This document shows, piece by piece, positions 35,228 to 44,076 of a DNA stretch of 63,353 nucleotides. The notes under the pieces were generated by a model. The model was given only the letters and a program-made list of their open reading frames with translations. It ran no database searches and was not told the origin of the DNA. A program made the position numbers and the translations under genes. Source of the DNA: Rhodoferax ferrireducens (GTDB taxonomy: Bacteria > Pseudomonadota > Gammaproteobacteria > Burkholderiales > Burkholderiaceae_C); contig NZ_QEII01000193.1 of assembly GCF_003347515.1 (NCBI RefSeq), forward strand, positions 1 through 63,353, given 5' to 3'. Position 1 is the first letter of the stretch; every line of letters starts with the position of its first letter.

Positions 35228-36481
35228 ATGACAATCAATCGTAGACAGTTTACCCAGATGGCTGCGGCCATTGCAGCGGCAGGCGCTGCTCCCATGGCGT
35301 GGGCCGCGGACACCGTAAAAATTGGTTACGTTTCACCACAAACCGGGCCTCTCGCGCCCTTCGGCGAGGCTGATAAATGGGTCATCGATCAGATGAAGAC
35401 CGCCTTTAAGGATGGCATCACGATTGGTGGAAAAAAGCACGTTGTTCAGATCATTCTGAAAGACAGCCAGTCCAATCCCAACCGCGCGGGTGAAGTGGCC
35501 AACGACTTGATCCTGAAGGACAAGGTTGCCCTCATCCTGACCGCAGGAACGCCCGAGACCGCGAACCCTGTGAGCGATGCATGCGAGCTCAATGAAGTGC
35601 CGTGTATCTCCAGCGTTGTGCCATGGCAACCGTGGTTCTTCGGCCGCAAGGGCAATCCGGCAACGGGTTTCAACTACACCTATCACCTGTTCTGGGGCCT
35701 GGAAGACGTGATAGCCAACTACTCAAACGGTTGGAAAAGCGTTGCCACCAACAAGAAAGTCGGTGGACTGTTCCCGAACGATGGGGACGGCAATGCTTGG
35801 GGAGATAAGGAACTTGGCTTCCCCAAACCCTTGGCAAGCATGGGTTTCACTTTGAACGATCCTGGTCGTTTCCAGAACGGTACGCAGGATTTTTCAGCGC
35901 AAATTTCTGCCTTCAAGAAGGATGGCGTTGAAGTAGTTACCGGCGTGGTCATTCCACCTGACGCAAAGACATTCCTGACACAGGCCAAACAACAAGGTTT
36001 CAAGCCAAAGGTGATTACCTTGGGCAAGGCATTGTTGTTCCCGGGCGCGATCGAAGCACTGGGCGACCTGGGATACGGCCTGAGCACGGAAGTCTGGTGG
36101 ACACCGTCTCACCCCTTCACCTCCTCCCTGACCAAGCAAAGTGCCAAGGCACTGGCAGAGGCCTATGAAGTGGGTACCAAGAAACAATGGACGCAGCCCA
36201 TTGGATTTGCTCACGCGCTATTTGAAGTCGCATCAAACGCGTTGACGCGAACCAAGTCGCTGAAGGCCAATGATGTTCGCGATGCCATAGCAGCCACCGC
36301 CATTGACTCGGTGGTGGGTCCAGTCAAGTGGGGCGGTCAAGGGCCGTTCAAGAACGTGAGCAAGACGCCTTTGGTGTTGGGTCAGTGGGTCAAGGGCACC
36401 AAGAACAAGGTTGAATTGGTCATCGTCAACAACGAAACCGCGAAAAACATCCCCACTGGTGGTGCATTGAAACTGCTCTAA
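35228..36481 (+). CDS. Liv-type ABC transporter substrate-binding protein with Tat signal
   Basis: A 417-residue binding protein. The N-terminus MTINRRQFTQMAAAIAAAGA has a twin-arginine motif (NRRQFTQM) and a likely cleavage after AWA. The mature protein begins DTVKIGYVSPQTGPLAPFGEA and follows the type I binding fold: LKDSQSNPNRAGEVANDLI, VTGVVIPPDAKTFLTQAKQQ. It is unlike the smaller binding protein at 23109-24281, so the two transporters were not simply duplicated. It starts after AAGGAGACAAAA. It belongs to the importer encoded at 37468-40769 and presumably captures a precursor of hydroquinone or hydroxyquinol. Confidence 0.9.
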   Translation: MTINRRQFTQMAAAIAAAGAAPMAWAADTVKIGYVSPQTGPLAPFGEADKWVIDQMKTAFKDGITIGGKKHVVQIILKDSQSNPNRAGEVANDLILKDKVALILTAGTPETANPVSDACELNEVPCISSVVPWQPWFFGRKGNPATGFNYTYHLFWGLEDVIANYSNGWKSVATNKKVGGLFPNDGDGNAWGDKELGFPKPLASMGFTLNDPGRFQNGTQDFSAQISAFKKDGVEVVTGVVIPPDAKTFLTQAKQQGFKPKVITLGKALLFPGAIEALGDLGYGLSTEVWWTPSHPFTSSLTKQSAKALAEAYEVGTKKQWTQPIGFAHALFEVASNALTRTKSLKANDVRDAIAATAIDSVVGPVKWGGQGPFKNVSKTPLVLGQWVKGTKNKVELVIVNNETAKNIPTGGALKLL

Positions 36482-36553
36482 GCCCTGGAAATATCTCGCG
36501 AAAGTCCGAATTGCTTGTCGGACCTTCTAAATCAACTCAAGTAATTAAATGTC

Positions 36554-37447
36554 ATGAAAAACAAAATTGCAGGCGCTACATTTGCGCTTTTGGCTGGCAC
36601 CGCCATGGTTGCAAACGCGACCGAAGGCGGCACATCTGTTTATCCCGTCGGAACGGAAAACTATACCTGTTGCGCACTCCCGCCACCTGGGACGTATGGC
36701 ATGGTGTTCTATCAGAACTACACGGCAACAAAAGTCAAGGATGACAGCGGCAACACCGTAACGCCGCCAACGTTTAAGGTTACCGCAAACGCAGTGGCAA
36801 GCCGACTTGTGTACGTCACCAAAGACACCGTCATGGGTGGATCGCTCGGCTACCACGCAATTTTGCCTGTTGTGAATCTGGACGTGAATGTTGCACCTGG
36901 TCTTGGCCAGTCCAAAAGCGGGATTGGTGATATTGTGTTTGGACCTGTAGTCGGATTTCATCACAGCCACAATCTGCACACGGTTGTTGCATTGGACATC
37001 ATTGCTCCTACAGGCGCATACACCAAGGGCGACCTGGCAAATATTGGTAAGAACCACTGGGCTTTCCAACCGGTCTACGGCGTTTCTTACATTGATCCCA
37101 ATGGCATGAATGCAGATTTGAAGTTGATGTACACGATTCAGATGAAGAACGACGCTACGGGATACAAGGATGGCCAGGAATTCATCGCTGACTATGCCCT
37201 CGGATGGGGGCTGGGAAATGGCTGGGTTGTTGGTGTCGGCGGATACATCTACCAGCAGACCACGGACGACGAGCAGAACGGTGCTACCGTGGCCAACAAC
37301 AAGGGCCGCGCGTTCGCGATTGGTCCATCGATCCGTTACGACAGTGGCAAAGGTTGGTTCTTGACCGCCAAATTCCAGCAAGAGTCAAACGTCGCCAACC
37401 GGGCTGAAGGTCAGGCCTTTTGGCTCAAGGCCGTCATTCCGCTCTAA
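36554..37447 (+). CDS. MetA-pathway phenol degradation family outer-membrane channel, second copy
   Basis: A 297-residue paralogue of the protein at 10920-11822. The signal peptide is MKNKIAGATFALLAGTAMVANA; the mature part starts TEGGTSVYPVGTENYTCCALPPPGTY (landmark segments), shares LGNGWVVGVGGYIYQQTTDDEQNGATVANN with the other copy and ends KAVIPL. A vicinal Cys pair (TCC) replaces LAG of the first copy, which is odd for an outer-membrane protein and could form a disulfide or bind a metal. The gene lies between the binding protein and the ATPase genes of an ABC importer, so a substrate would cross the outer membrane here and then meet the binding protein. Confidence 0.87.
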   Translation: MKNKIAGATFALLAGTAMVANATEGGTSVYPVGTENYTCCALPPPGTYGMVFYQNYTATKVKDDSGNTVTPPTFKVTANAVASRLVYVTKDTVMGGSLGYHAILPVVNLDVNVAPGLGQSKSGIGDIVFGPVVGFHHSHNLHTVVALDIIAPTGAYTKGDLANIGKNHWAFQPVYGVSYIDPNGMNADLKLMYTIQMKNDATGYKDGQEFIADYALGWGLGNGWVVGVGGYIYQQTTDDEQNGATVANNKGRAFAIGPSIRYDSGKGWFLTAKFQQESNVANRAEGQAFWLKAVIPL

Positions 37448-37467
37448 GCGAATAGCCCGCTACCCTT

Positions 37468-38187
37468 ATGTCACTGCTTGCACTTCACTCAGTTAGCAAG
37501 GCCTATGGGGCCCTGAAGGTGACCGACGACATCTCGTTATCGGTGACTGAAGGGGAAACCCTTGGAATTTTGGGCCCTAACGGCGCAGGCAAGACGACGC
37601 TGTTCAACCTGATATCAGGCGATGCACGATGTGATCAGGGGCGGGTTGAGTACGAGGGCAAGGATGTCACCCGTCTACTTCCGCACCAACGCTGCCACGC
37701 TGGTATCGGCCGAAGCTACCAGGTGCCGCAGCCGTTTGGAAACATGAGCGTCTTCGAGAACCTTGTTACCGCCGCGTGCTTCGGCGGTCAGCAATCCGAA
37801 AAGCAGGCCTGGCATACAGCACATGAAGTCCTGCTGCAAACGGGTTTGAAGGTCTTTGCAAACAAACCTGCCGGGAGTCTGACTTTGCTGAATCGCAAGC
37901 GCCTGGAGCTGGCGCGTGCGCTTGCCACGCGTCCCAAGCTGTTGTTGCTTGACGAAATTGCCGGTGGACTCACTGAACATGAGGCTCATGAGCTGGTTGA
38001 TGAACTCAAACGCATCAAGGCACAGGGTGTCACGATGATCTGGATTGAACACGTCGTACACGCACTGCTGTCGATTGCTGACCGGCTGTTCGTCATCAAC
38101 TTTGGGCAAAAGCTTGCCGAAGGTGAGCCGCATTCCGTCATGAATGACCCCGAAGTCCGTCGCGTCTACATGGGCATGGAAGCTTGA
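37468..38187 (+). CDS. livG: Liv-type ABC transporter ATP-binding protein (LivG), second set
   Basis: A 239-residue ATPase with Walker A GPNGAGKTT, the loop HAGIGRSYQVPQPFGNMSVFENL, Walker B LLLLDEIAGGLTEHE and the switch His in WIEHVVHALL. The signature is replaced by LTLLNRKRLELARAL, the usual divergent form in LivG. It follows the channel gene by 20 bases and is followed by livF after one base. It belongs to the importer of the hydroquinone operon. Confidence 0.92.
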   Translation: MSLLALHSVSKAYGALKVTDDISLSVTEGETLGILGPNGAGKTTLFNLISGDARCDQGRVEYEGKDVTRLLPHQRCHAGIGRSYQVPQPFGNMSVFENLVTAACFGGQQSEKQAWHTAHEVLLQTGLKVFANKPAGSLTLLNRKRLELARALATRPKLLLLDEIAGGLTEHEAHELVDELKRIKAQGVTMIWIEHVVHALLSIADRLFVINFGQKLAEGEPHSVMNDPEVRRVYMGMEA

Positions 38188-38188
38188 T

Positions 38189-38890
38189 ATGACCACATTG
38201 CTCTCAGCGCACAATTTGCAAGCCTTTTACGGTGATGCTCAGGCATTGTTTGGCATCGACTTCGAATTGGCAAAAGGTGAGATGGTCGCCATCATCGGCG
38301 CAAATGGCGCAGGAAAGTCCACATTTCTGAAGACACTGATGGGTCTGGTCAAAGCACCGCGCGACGCGATCCGTTTCCAGGGTGAACACATAGGCGGATT
38401 GCCGCCAGGTGAAATAGTCAGGCGCGGTTTGGCCCTCGTTCCAGAAGGTCGACGCCTGTTTCCTAGCTTGACGGTGGAGGAAAACCTGTTAATGGGGGCA
38501 ACCGTGAAGCGCCCCGGCCCCTGGAACCTCAAACGCTTGTATGAGCTTTTCCCAATTCTCAATGAAAAACGTCTGAGTCTTGGAACGGCCTTGTCTGGTG
38601 GCCAGCAGCAAATGGTGGCTTTGGGCAGGGCACTTATGACCAATCCTGAAATCCTGCTCTGTGACGAACTGTCACTGGGGTTGGCACCCATCATGATTCG
38701 CGAGATTTACAAGTCAATGCCCAGCATCACTTCAGAAGGCATGACCGTGGTCATCGTCGAACAAGACGTGTCCATGGCACAGCAGGTGTCTCAGCGCATC
38801 TATTGTCTGCAAGAGGGCAAGGTCTCCTTGCAGGGTCGTTCCGATGAACTAAGCCGCGAACAGATCTCGCAAGCTTACTTTGGAGTTTGA
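38189..38890 (+). CDS. livF: Liv-type ABC transporter ATP-binding protein (LivF), second set
   Basis: A 233-residue ATPase starting MTTLLSAHNLQAFYGD. The ATG at 38189 is chosen because it directly follows the livG stop (TGATATG); the longer frame starts inside livG. Walker A is GANGAGKST, the LivF mark LVPEGRRLFPSLTVEENLLMG is present, the signature is ALSGGQQQM and Walker B is ILLCDELSLGLAP. All catalytic residues are intact, unlike the Arg substitution in the first-set LivF at 19765. Confidence 0.92.
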   Translation: MTTLLSAHNLQAFYGDAQALFGIDFELAKGEMVAIIGANGAGKSTFLKTLMGLVKAPRDAIRFQGEHIGGLPPGEIVRRGLALVPEGRRLFPSLTVEENLLMGATVKRPGPWNLKRLYELFPILNEKRLSLGTALSGGQQQMVALGRALMTNPEILLCDELSLGLAPIMIREIYKSMPSITSEGMTVVIVEQDVSMAQQVSQRIYCLQEGKVSLQGRSDELSREQISQAYFGV

Positions 38891-38898
38891 GAATAGCC

Positions 38899-39759
38899 AT
38901 GTTTGAAACCATTGCTCAAGGTCTGTTGCTGGGGGCGCTCTATACCCTGTTTGCACTGGGTCAGTCACTGATGTTTGGTGTTATGCGCCTGACCAACACC
39001 GCACAAGGGGACTTCATTATCCTGGGTTCCTTTGCTGCCATTGCCGGAATCTCCGTCTTCGGACTTTCAGCGCTGGGCACTACCTTGATGGTCCTGCCGA
39101 TGGCGTTTGCATTTGGCTATGCCTTGCAGCGCTATGTCCTTAACGGAACACTGGGACGGGACCCGCTGCCATCTTTGGTGGTGACGTTTGGTCTGTCCAT
39201 CGTGATCCAGAACCTGTTGCTCGAATTATTCTCGGCAGATCCACGCTCCATTGAAACCGGGGGACTGTCATCCGAAGGTTGGGCGATTACGGAATCTTTC
39301 TCAGTTGGTGTCTTGCCCTTTTTGATATTGCTCATCGCCATTGCTGCAACGGCGGCCCTTCAGTGGCTTTTCACGCGCACTGCTATCGGTCGATCCTTCC
39401 GCGCAGTTTCCGATGACCGGGAGATTGCTGAGCTCATGGGGCTGAATTCCGGCAAGGTGTATGCGCTTGCAACGGCAATCGCTTTCGTCCTGATCGCTGT
39501 AGCCGGAATTCTGCAGGGCATGAGAACCACGGTATCCCCGGCGGATGGGCCCCTACTGCTTCTGTTTGCCTTTGAGGCAGTGATCATTGGTGGGATGGGA
39601 TCATTCTGGGGAACATTTGTCGGCGCAATGATCTTGGGAATTGCTCAGCAAATCGGCTTCAGAGTGGATCCAGGATGGGGGATTTGGTTCGGCCACCTGA
39701 TTTTTCTGGCCGTACTGGTTATGCGTCCCCAGGGTCTTTTTCCCAAAACAAGAGGTTAA
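38899..39759 (+). CDS. livH: Liv-type ABC transporter permease (LivH), second set
   Basis: A 286-residue membrane protein with about eight hydrophobic segments. The start is the ATG at 38899 (MFETIAQGLLLGALYTLFAL); a TTG at 38887 overlaps livF and is less likely. LTNTAQGDFIILGSFAA replaces the usual NLAHG motif of LivH with NTAQG, common in aromatic-acid importers, and VIIGGMGSFWGTFVGAM is the permease loop. It forms the channel with LivM encoded next. Confidence 0.9.
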   Translation: MFETIAQGLLLGALYTLFALGQSLMFGVMRLTNTAQGDFIILGSFAAIAGISVFGLSALGTTLMVLPMAFAFGYALQRYVLNGTLGRDPLPSLVVTFGLSIVIQNLLLELFSADPRSIETGGLSSEGWAITESFSVGVLPFLILLIAIAATAALQWLFTRTAIGRSFRAVSDDREIAELMGLNSGKVYALATAIAFVLIAVAGILQGMRTTVSPADGPLLLLFAFEAVIIGGMGSFWGTFVGAMILGIAQQIGFRVDPGWGIWFGHLIFLAVLVMRPQGLFPKTRG

Positions 39760-39767
39760 ACGACACC

Positions 39768-40769
39768 ATGGAAAACATCCAATTTCAAGTTGAACGTGGC
39801 GGTCGTTACAGCACGGCTGCACTGATCGTTGGTGTAGCGCTGGTATGCGTTGCCATAAGTCTGCCCTTCTGGGGGGAGTCAAGCTGGATGCGTGAATTTG
39901 TGGAAATCGCCTGTTACTTTATCTTCGCCATGATGTGGAACCTGATGGCCGGTTACGGCGGCATGGTGAGCATTGGGCAGCAGGCATTCTTTGGCATCGG
40001 TGGTTACGTCATGCTGATTCTGGGAAATTATGCCGGCTTCAACCCATTCATTGCGATCCCACTGGGTGCTGTGGTCGCGGGATTGGTTGCCCTGCCTGTG
40101 TCCTATGTGGCTTTTCGTCTGCAGGGTGGTTACTTTGCCATCGGAACCTGGGTGATTTCAGAGGTGTTCCGTTTGAGCTTTGCCAATATGTCCGTGGTGG
40201 GTGGAGGTTCGGGAACCACCTTGACCGCCCTGCGCGGCATTGAAAAGGCGACCCGGGAAAGTGTCACCTATTGGATGGCCCTGGCATGTGTTGTGGCATC
40301 CATTGCCTTGGTCTATCTGTTCTTGCGCAGCAAGCGCGGCTTGGCCCTGCTGGCAATCAGAGACAACGAGGTAGCTGCCGAATCACAGGGAATTCCGGTT
40401 CAAAAGATGAAGTTGGCGGTGTACGCAGTGGCGGCCTTTGGCGCTGGCCTGGCTGGTGCCTTGTACTTTGTCGGAAACTTGCGCATTAGCCCTGATGCAG
40501 CTTTCAGTGTGAACTGGACTGCCTTTGCCATCTTCATGGTGGTGATTGGCGGCCTCGGCCGAATTGAAGGCCCCTTGATTGGCGCGCTGATCTTCTGGGC
40601 GTTGAACAAATTCCTGAGTGACTATGGCACATGGTACTTGTTAGGACTTGGGATGATGGCGATCGTCGTGACCATTTTCTTTAAACAAGGGCTATGGGGC
40701 TTTGCCCAGACACGCTGGGGATGGACGCTGTTTCCTGTTCAAAGAATCCTTAATACCTTGGAGGATTGA
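39768..40769 (+). CDS. livM: Liv-type ABC transporter permease (LivM), second set
   Basis: A 333-residue membrane protein with about ten hydrophobic segments. The start at 39768 (MENIQFQVERGG) is eight bases after the livH stop; the longer frame lies inside livH. NLMAGYGGMVSIGQQAFFGIGGY, LQGGYFAIGTWVISEVFR and VVIGGLGRIEGPLIGALI are LivM features. It ends three bases before the chemoreceptor gene, so the two are likely co-transcribed. Confidence 0.91.
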   Translation: MENIQFQVERGGRYSTAALIVGVALVCVAISLPFWGESSWMREFVEIACYFIFAMMWNLMAGYGGMVSIGQQAFFGIGGYVMLILGNYAGFNPFIAIPLGAVVAGLVALPVSYVAFRLQGGYFAIGTWVISEVFRLSFANMSVVGGGSGTTLTALRGIEKATRESVTYWMALACVVASIALVYLFLRSKRGLALLAIRDNEVAAESQGIPVQKMKLAVYAVAAFGAGLAGALYFVGNLRISPDAAFSVNWTAFAIFMVVIGGLGRIEGPLIGALIFWALNKFLSDYGTWYLLGLGMMAIVVTIFFKQGLWGFAQTRWGWTLFPVQRILNTLED

Positions 40770-40772
40770 CCC

Positions 40773-42026
40773 ATGGGAACACTGACGTCAACATGGAAAC
40801 AGGCACTCCAGCGCTTCCCTGGGTTGAGTGACTCAGAAGTTGGTTTTGACAAAATTCAAGCTAGCACTGCCATCGGAACCTGCTTGGACAGTTCCTCCAG
40901 ATTGGCGTTTCTTCAAGCAGACTTTGAGCGAATTGCATCTGCACAATCAAATGACTCTGACGTGGCTGCGCAACAAATGGGTAGTCTACGTACTGCAATG
41001 GGGAATGTGCTAAATGCATCTCAAGAAACTCGAACTGCATCAGATCTGGCATGTGAATTCAGCGTTCAAGTGGAGCGCGACGCCGGACAAATGGAACACC
41101 ATATTCAAGGTGTGAGTAGATCTATTGGAGAGGCCCAGTCATTGTTGACTGACCTTTCTTCTCGCTCCGCAAAGATCGAACAGATTGTTCAATCAATAGA
41201 CAGTATTGCACGTCAGACAACCCTCCTGGCAATCAATGCAAAGATAGAGTCGGCGCGGGCCGGAAAAAGCGGTCGTGGATTTGCCGTCGTTGCCGACGCC
41301 GTGAAGCATCTTGCCGTGCAAACTAATGACGCTACTTTGACAATACAGAAGCTACTCGGTGCAACGGTAAGTGACGTGCGACGAGCAGGAGTGTTGATCA
41401 ATCATGCAATGCAGGAGGTATCTGTCAGTGAAAGCCTTGCTAAAGGCGTGGCTGGAAAATCAATGGATGCTAGGTCACAAGCCGGGATAGTTGAGTCAGA
41501 GGTAGCGGTGATCGTTAACCAAATTGATGCGGTTTCGGAATCTACGCAAAGCTTGGATCAGCGGGTGCTACGGCTTGCCGATGGGAGCCGGCAAGTTACT
41601 GATACTGCATCTCAAGCGAGGGAGTCGGCTAGATCTGTACTTGAGGCCGCCATTTTGCTTAAGCGACATGTTCAGCGTATTAATGATCATCAGGGCACGC
41701 AGCTCAATCAACGCATGATGAATCTGACCGAAATTGCCCGCGGCGAGACGGTGCTGGCGTTGAACGCAAATTCAGCCGGTGTTGCGGCTGCGCGGGAGCG
41801 GATTCGACGTATAGATGAGACTCTAGGATTGATCCTGGCTGAAGGTAATTCGTCAGAACTGAAAGCCGAGTTTGGTCATACGTGGCAGGAATACATTGAG
41901 CTTCGTGAGCAGGCATTGGCTCTCGCCGAGCAAGGCAAGACTACCGAGGCTATTGAGTTCACCGCACGAAGAAACAGGCCCAAATACCAGGAAATTCGGC
42001 AGTTGCTAAACGAGTGGTCGGGATAA
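40773..42026 (+). CDS. Soluble chemoreceptor-like protein with C-terminal helical sensor-like domain
   Basis: A 417-residue protein with no transmembrane segment. Residues about 60-310 form a coiled coil with the methyl-accepting tip region: [44 protein letters not shown]. The tip differs from common receptors (NAKIESARAG instead of [10 protein letters not shown]). Residues about 320-417 are a separate helical segment (ARERIRRIDETLGLI, TWQEYIELREQALALAEQGKT, EAIEFTARRNRPKYQEIRQLL) resembling half of a four-helix-bundle sensor, which normally lies N-terminal and periplasmic. The gene starts three bases after livM and is followed by hydroxyquinol dioxygenase, so it is part of the catabolic operon. 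It may couple metabolism or transport of the substrate to taxis or to another output. Confidence 0.85.
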   Translation: MGTLTSTWKQALQRFPGLSDSEVGFDKIQASTAIGTCLDSSSRLAFLQADFERIASAQSNDSDVAAQQMGSLRTAMGNVLNASQETRTASDLACEFSVQVERDAGQMEHHIQGVSRSIGEAQSLLTDLSSRSAKIEQIVQSIDSIARQTTLLAINAKIESARAGKSGRGFAVVADAVKHLAVQTNDATLTIQKLLGATVSDVRRAGVLINHAMQEVSVSESLAKGVAGKSMDARSQAGIVESEVAVIVNQIDAVSESTQSLDQRVLRLADGSRQVTDTASQARESARSVLEAAILLKRHVQRINDHQGTQLNQRMMNLTEIARGETVLALNANSAGVAAARERIRRIDETLGLILAEGNSSELKAEFGHTWQEYIELREQALALAEQGKTTEAIEFTARRNRPKYQEIRQLLNEWSG

Positions 42027-42121
42027 CGCGTGTTGGCTAGATAAATCAACTAATTGGCTTAAGTTCGCCGCAGTTCCAATAGAGATTGATTGGGAATTGT
42101 CAAAGCGCAATAGATAGGACT

Positions 42122-42988
42122 ATGAACATGAAATACATTGATGAAAATTCCATAACCACGGCTGTTCTGCAGCGCCTAGAGAGCTGCAAAAATCCACGAC
42201 TAAAGGAGATATTGGGTACTCTGGTCATCCACTTGCACGACTTTGCGCGAGAAGTGAAGTTGACAGAGTCAGAGTGGATGGCGGGTATTGAGTTCCTGAC
42301 CGCGACTGGTCAGATGTGCGACGACAAACGGCAGGAGTTCATTTTGCTGTCCGACACGCTGGGCTTGTCCATGCTGACGGTTGCGATGAATAACGCAAAG
42401 CCCGAGGGCGTCACCGAATCCACTGTTTTTGGACCATTTCACGTGGCGGGCGCACCCCATGTCGCACTCGGCGCGGATATCAGTGCGGGTGCGGCGGGAG
42501 AGCCTCTTTTCGTGACCGCCAAAGTGCTTACTCCAGATGGCAAGCCCGTTGCGGGAGCCGACGTGGACGTGTGGCAAGCGGATGAAGAAGGTCTGTACGA
42601 CGTGCAACGCCCGGACTTGGCGCATCACCAGGCACGCGCCGTTCTCAGAACGGACGCACAGGGCAATCTCAATTTCAAGACTGTTCTCCCGGTTGCATAT
42701 CCTGTGCCCACGGACGGTCCAGTCGGGAAAATGTTGGTGGCAACCGGGCGTCATCCCTGGCGACCGGCGCATATCCACTTCATGGTGGTAGCTCCCGGAT
42801 TTGAACGCCTGATTACGCATGTGTTTCGCGATGGCGACCCCTACATGGACAGCGACGTTGTCTTTGGCGTCCGCTCTTCCTTGATTAGGCAGTTTGAGCA
42901 GCATGCGCCAGGGCTCGCGCCAGATGGCAGTCAGCAGTCGGTGCCATTTCACACGTTGAACTTTGACTTTGTATTGCAGCCTGTATAG
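42122..42988 (+). CDS. Hydroxyquinol 1,2-dioxygenase (intradiol)
   Basis: A 288-residue intradiol dioxygenase. The N-terminal helical dimerisation domain is followed by the catalytic domain with Fe(III) ligands Tyr159 (EEGLYDVQ), Tyr193 (VAYPVPTDGPVG), His217 and His219 (RPAHIHFMV). The AYPVPTDGPVG and VVFGVRSSLI segments are typical of hydroxyquinol rather than catechol enzymes. It converts hydroxyquinol to maleylacetate. Start is the ATG at 42122; an upstream TTG is ignored. It lies in the operon with maleylacetate reductase, and gives a second entry to maleylacetate next to the hydroquinone branch. In pnp clusters the equivalent is called PnpG. Confidence 0.92.
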   Translation: MNMKYIDENSITTAVLQRLESCKNPRLKEILGTLVIHLHDFAREVKLTESEWMAGIEFLTATGQMCDDKRQEFILLSDTLGLSMLTVAMNNAKPEGVTESTVFGPFHVAGAPHVALGADISAGAAGEPLFVTAKVLTPDGKPVAGADVDVWQADEEGLYDVQRPDLAHHQARAVLRTDAQGNLNFKTVLPVAYPVPTDGPVGKMLVATGRHPWRPAHIHFMVVAPGFERLITHVFRDGDPYMDSDVVFGVRSSLIRQFEQHAPGLAPDGSQQSVPFHTLNFDFVLQPV

Positions 42989-43008
42989 ATGGCATCAGGC
43001 TGATTCAC

Positions 43009-43347
43009 ATGGCTGATCAATTGACAGGCCCACAGTATTTCGCAGTCTTTGCGCAGGATCGCATTGGTATGAAAGAGGTCCGCGCCAGGTTGCGTCCAGA
43101 ACATCGCGCCTGGCTTCGAAATCCGGGCACACACAAAGTTGTGGTGCGACTGGGTGGTCCCTTGCTCGATGCAGCAGGCGCCATGGCAGGAACGCTTCTG
43201 GTGGTTGAAGCCCAAAGCATGCAGGCAGTACAGGAATTTATGAACGATGACCCCTATTGTCAAAGCGAGATGTTTGAACAGATTGAGATCAAGCGTTGGC
43301 AGTGGAGTTTGGGCCAACCACAAAGCGAGAACTTGGAGAAAACATGA
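43009..43347 (+). CDS. YciI-like protein
   Basis: A 112-residue protein with the YCII/ferredoxin-like fold: YFAVFAQDRIGMKEVRARLRPEHRAWL near the start, GGPLLDAAGAMAGTLLVVEA and FMNDDPYCQSEMFEQIEI. The His of RPEHRAW and the Asp of NDDPY are the conserved pair of the family. It lies between hydroxyquinol dioxygenase (20-base gap) and the CoA-transferase A gene, which starts inside its last codons (ATGA). Related small proteins act as lactone isomerases or dehalogenase-like enzymes in aromatic pathways, but the reaction here is unknown. Confidence 0.82.
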   Translation: MADQLTGPQYFAVFAQDRIGMKEVRARLRPEHRAWLRNPGTHKVVVRLGGPLLDAAGAMAGTLLVVEAQSMQAVQEFMNDDPYCQSEMFEQIEIKRWQWSLGQPQSENLEKT

Positions 43348-44060
43348 TTAACAAGATAGCAGACAGCATTGAGCAAGCCATGTCGGGGATCAAGGACGGG
43401 TCAACCGTGTTGATCGGCGGGTTTGGAACTGCTGGAATTCCAAATGAACTCATTGATGGGCTAATTGCGCAAGGCGCAAGCGACCTCACTGTCGTCAACA
43501 ACAATGCCGGCAATGGCGATACTGGCTTGGCAGCGCTGCTTAAAACGGGTCGCGTGCGCAAGGTGATCTGCAGCTTTCCCAGACAAGCCGACTCCTATGT
43601 CTTTGACGACCTGTATCGCAGCGGCCGTCTCGAACTCGAATTGGTCCCGCAAGGCAATTTGGCAGAACGCCTCAGGGCGGCTGGCGCTGGTATTGGTGCC
43701 TTCTACACGCCAACCGGTTTTGGCACTGAGCTGGCCCTTCATGCGGATGGCAGTGCCAAGGAAACCAGAGTCATCAACGGGAAATCCTATGTCCTGGAGT
43801 ACCCCATCTACGGCGATGTCGCGTTGATTAAAGCCGAGCGCGGTGATCGCTGGGGAAACCTGACTTTCCGAAAGGCCGCCCGCAATTTCGGTCCGGTTAT
43901 GGCCACTGCAGCAGCCAAGACTATCGCTAGCGTGCATGAGGTCGGCGAACTCGGTGATCTGGATCCCGAAAGTGTGGTCACGCCAGGAATCCACGTGAGC
44001 CACATCGTGAAAATTTCCCGCGTTGCCACACAGGCTGGCGGTTTCAAAGCGGCTGCCTAA
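43344..44060 (+). CDS. pcaI: 3-oxoadipate (3-oxoacid) CoA-transferase subunit A
   Basis: A 238-residue CoA-transferase A subunit. The ATG at 43344 overlaps the stop of the YciI gene. It has IKDGSTVLIGGFGTAGIPNELI near 16-37, the glycine-rich CoA site, VNNNAGNGDTGLAALL, and the ENLAERL-type QGNLAERLRAAGAGI and FYTPTGFGTELA segments. With subunit B it transfers CoA from succinyl-CoA to 3-oxoadipate. The position after hydroxyquinol dioxygenase and upstream of a broken pcaF supports 3-oxoadipate as substrate. Confidence 0.92.
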   Translation: MINKIADSIEQAMSGIKDGSTVLIGGFGTAGIPNELIDGLIAQGASDLTVVNNNAGNGDTGLAALLKTGRVRKVICSFPRQADSYVFDDLYRSGRLELELVPQGNLAERLRAAGAGIGAFYTPTGFGTELALHADGSAKETRVINGKSYVLEYPIYGDVALIKAERGDRWGNLTFRKAARNFGPVMATAAAKTIASVHEVGELGDLDPESVVTPGIHVSHIVKISRVATQAGGFKAAA

Positions 44061-44076
44061 GTCAGTGGGATACACC

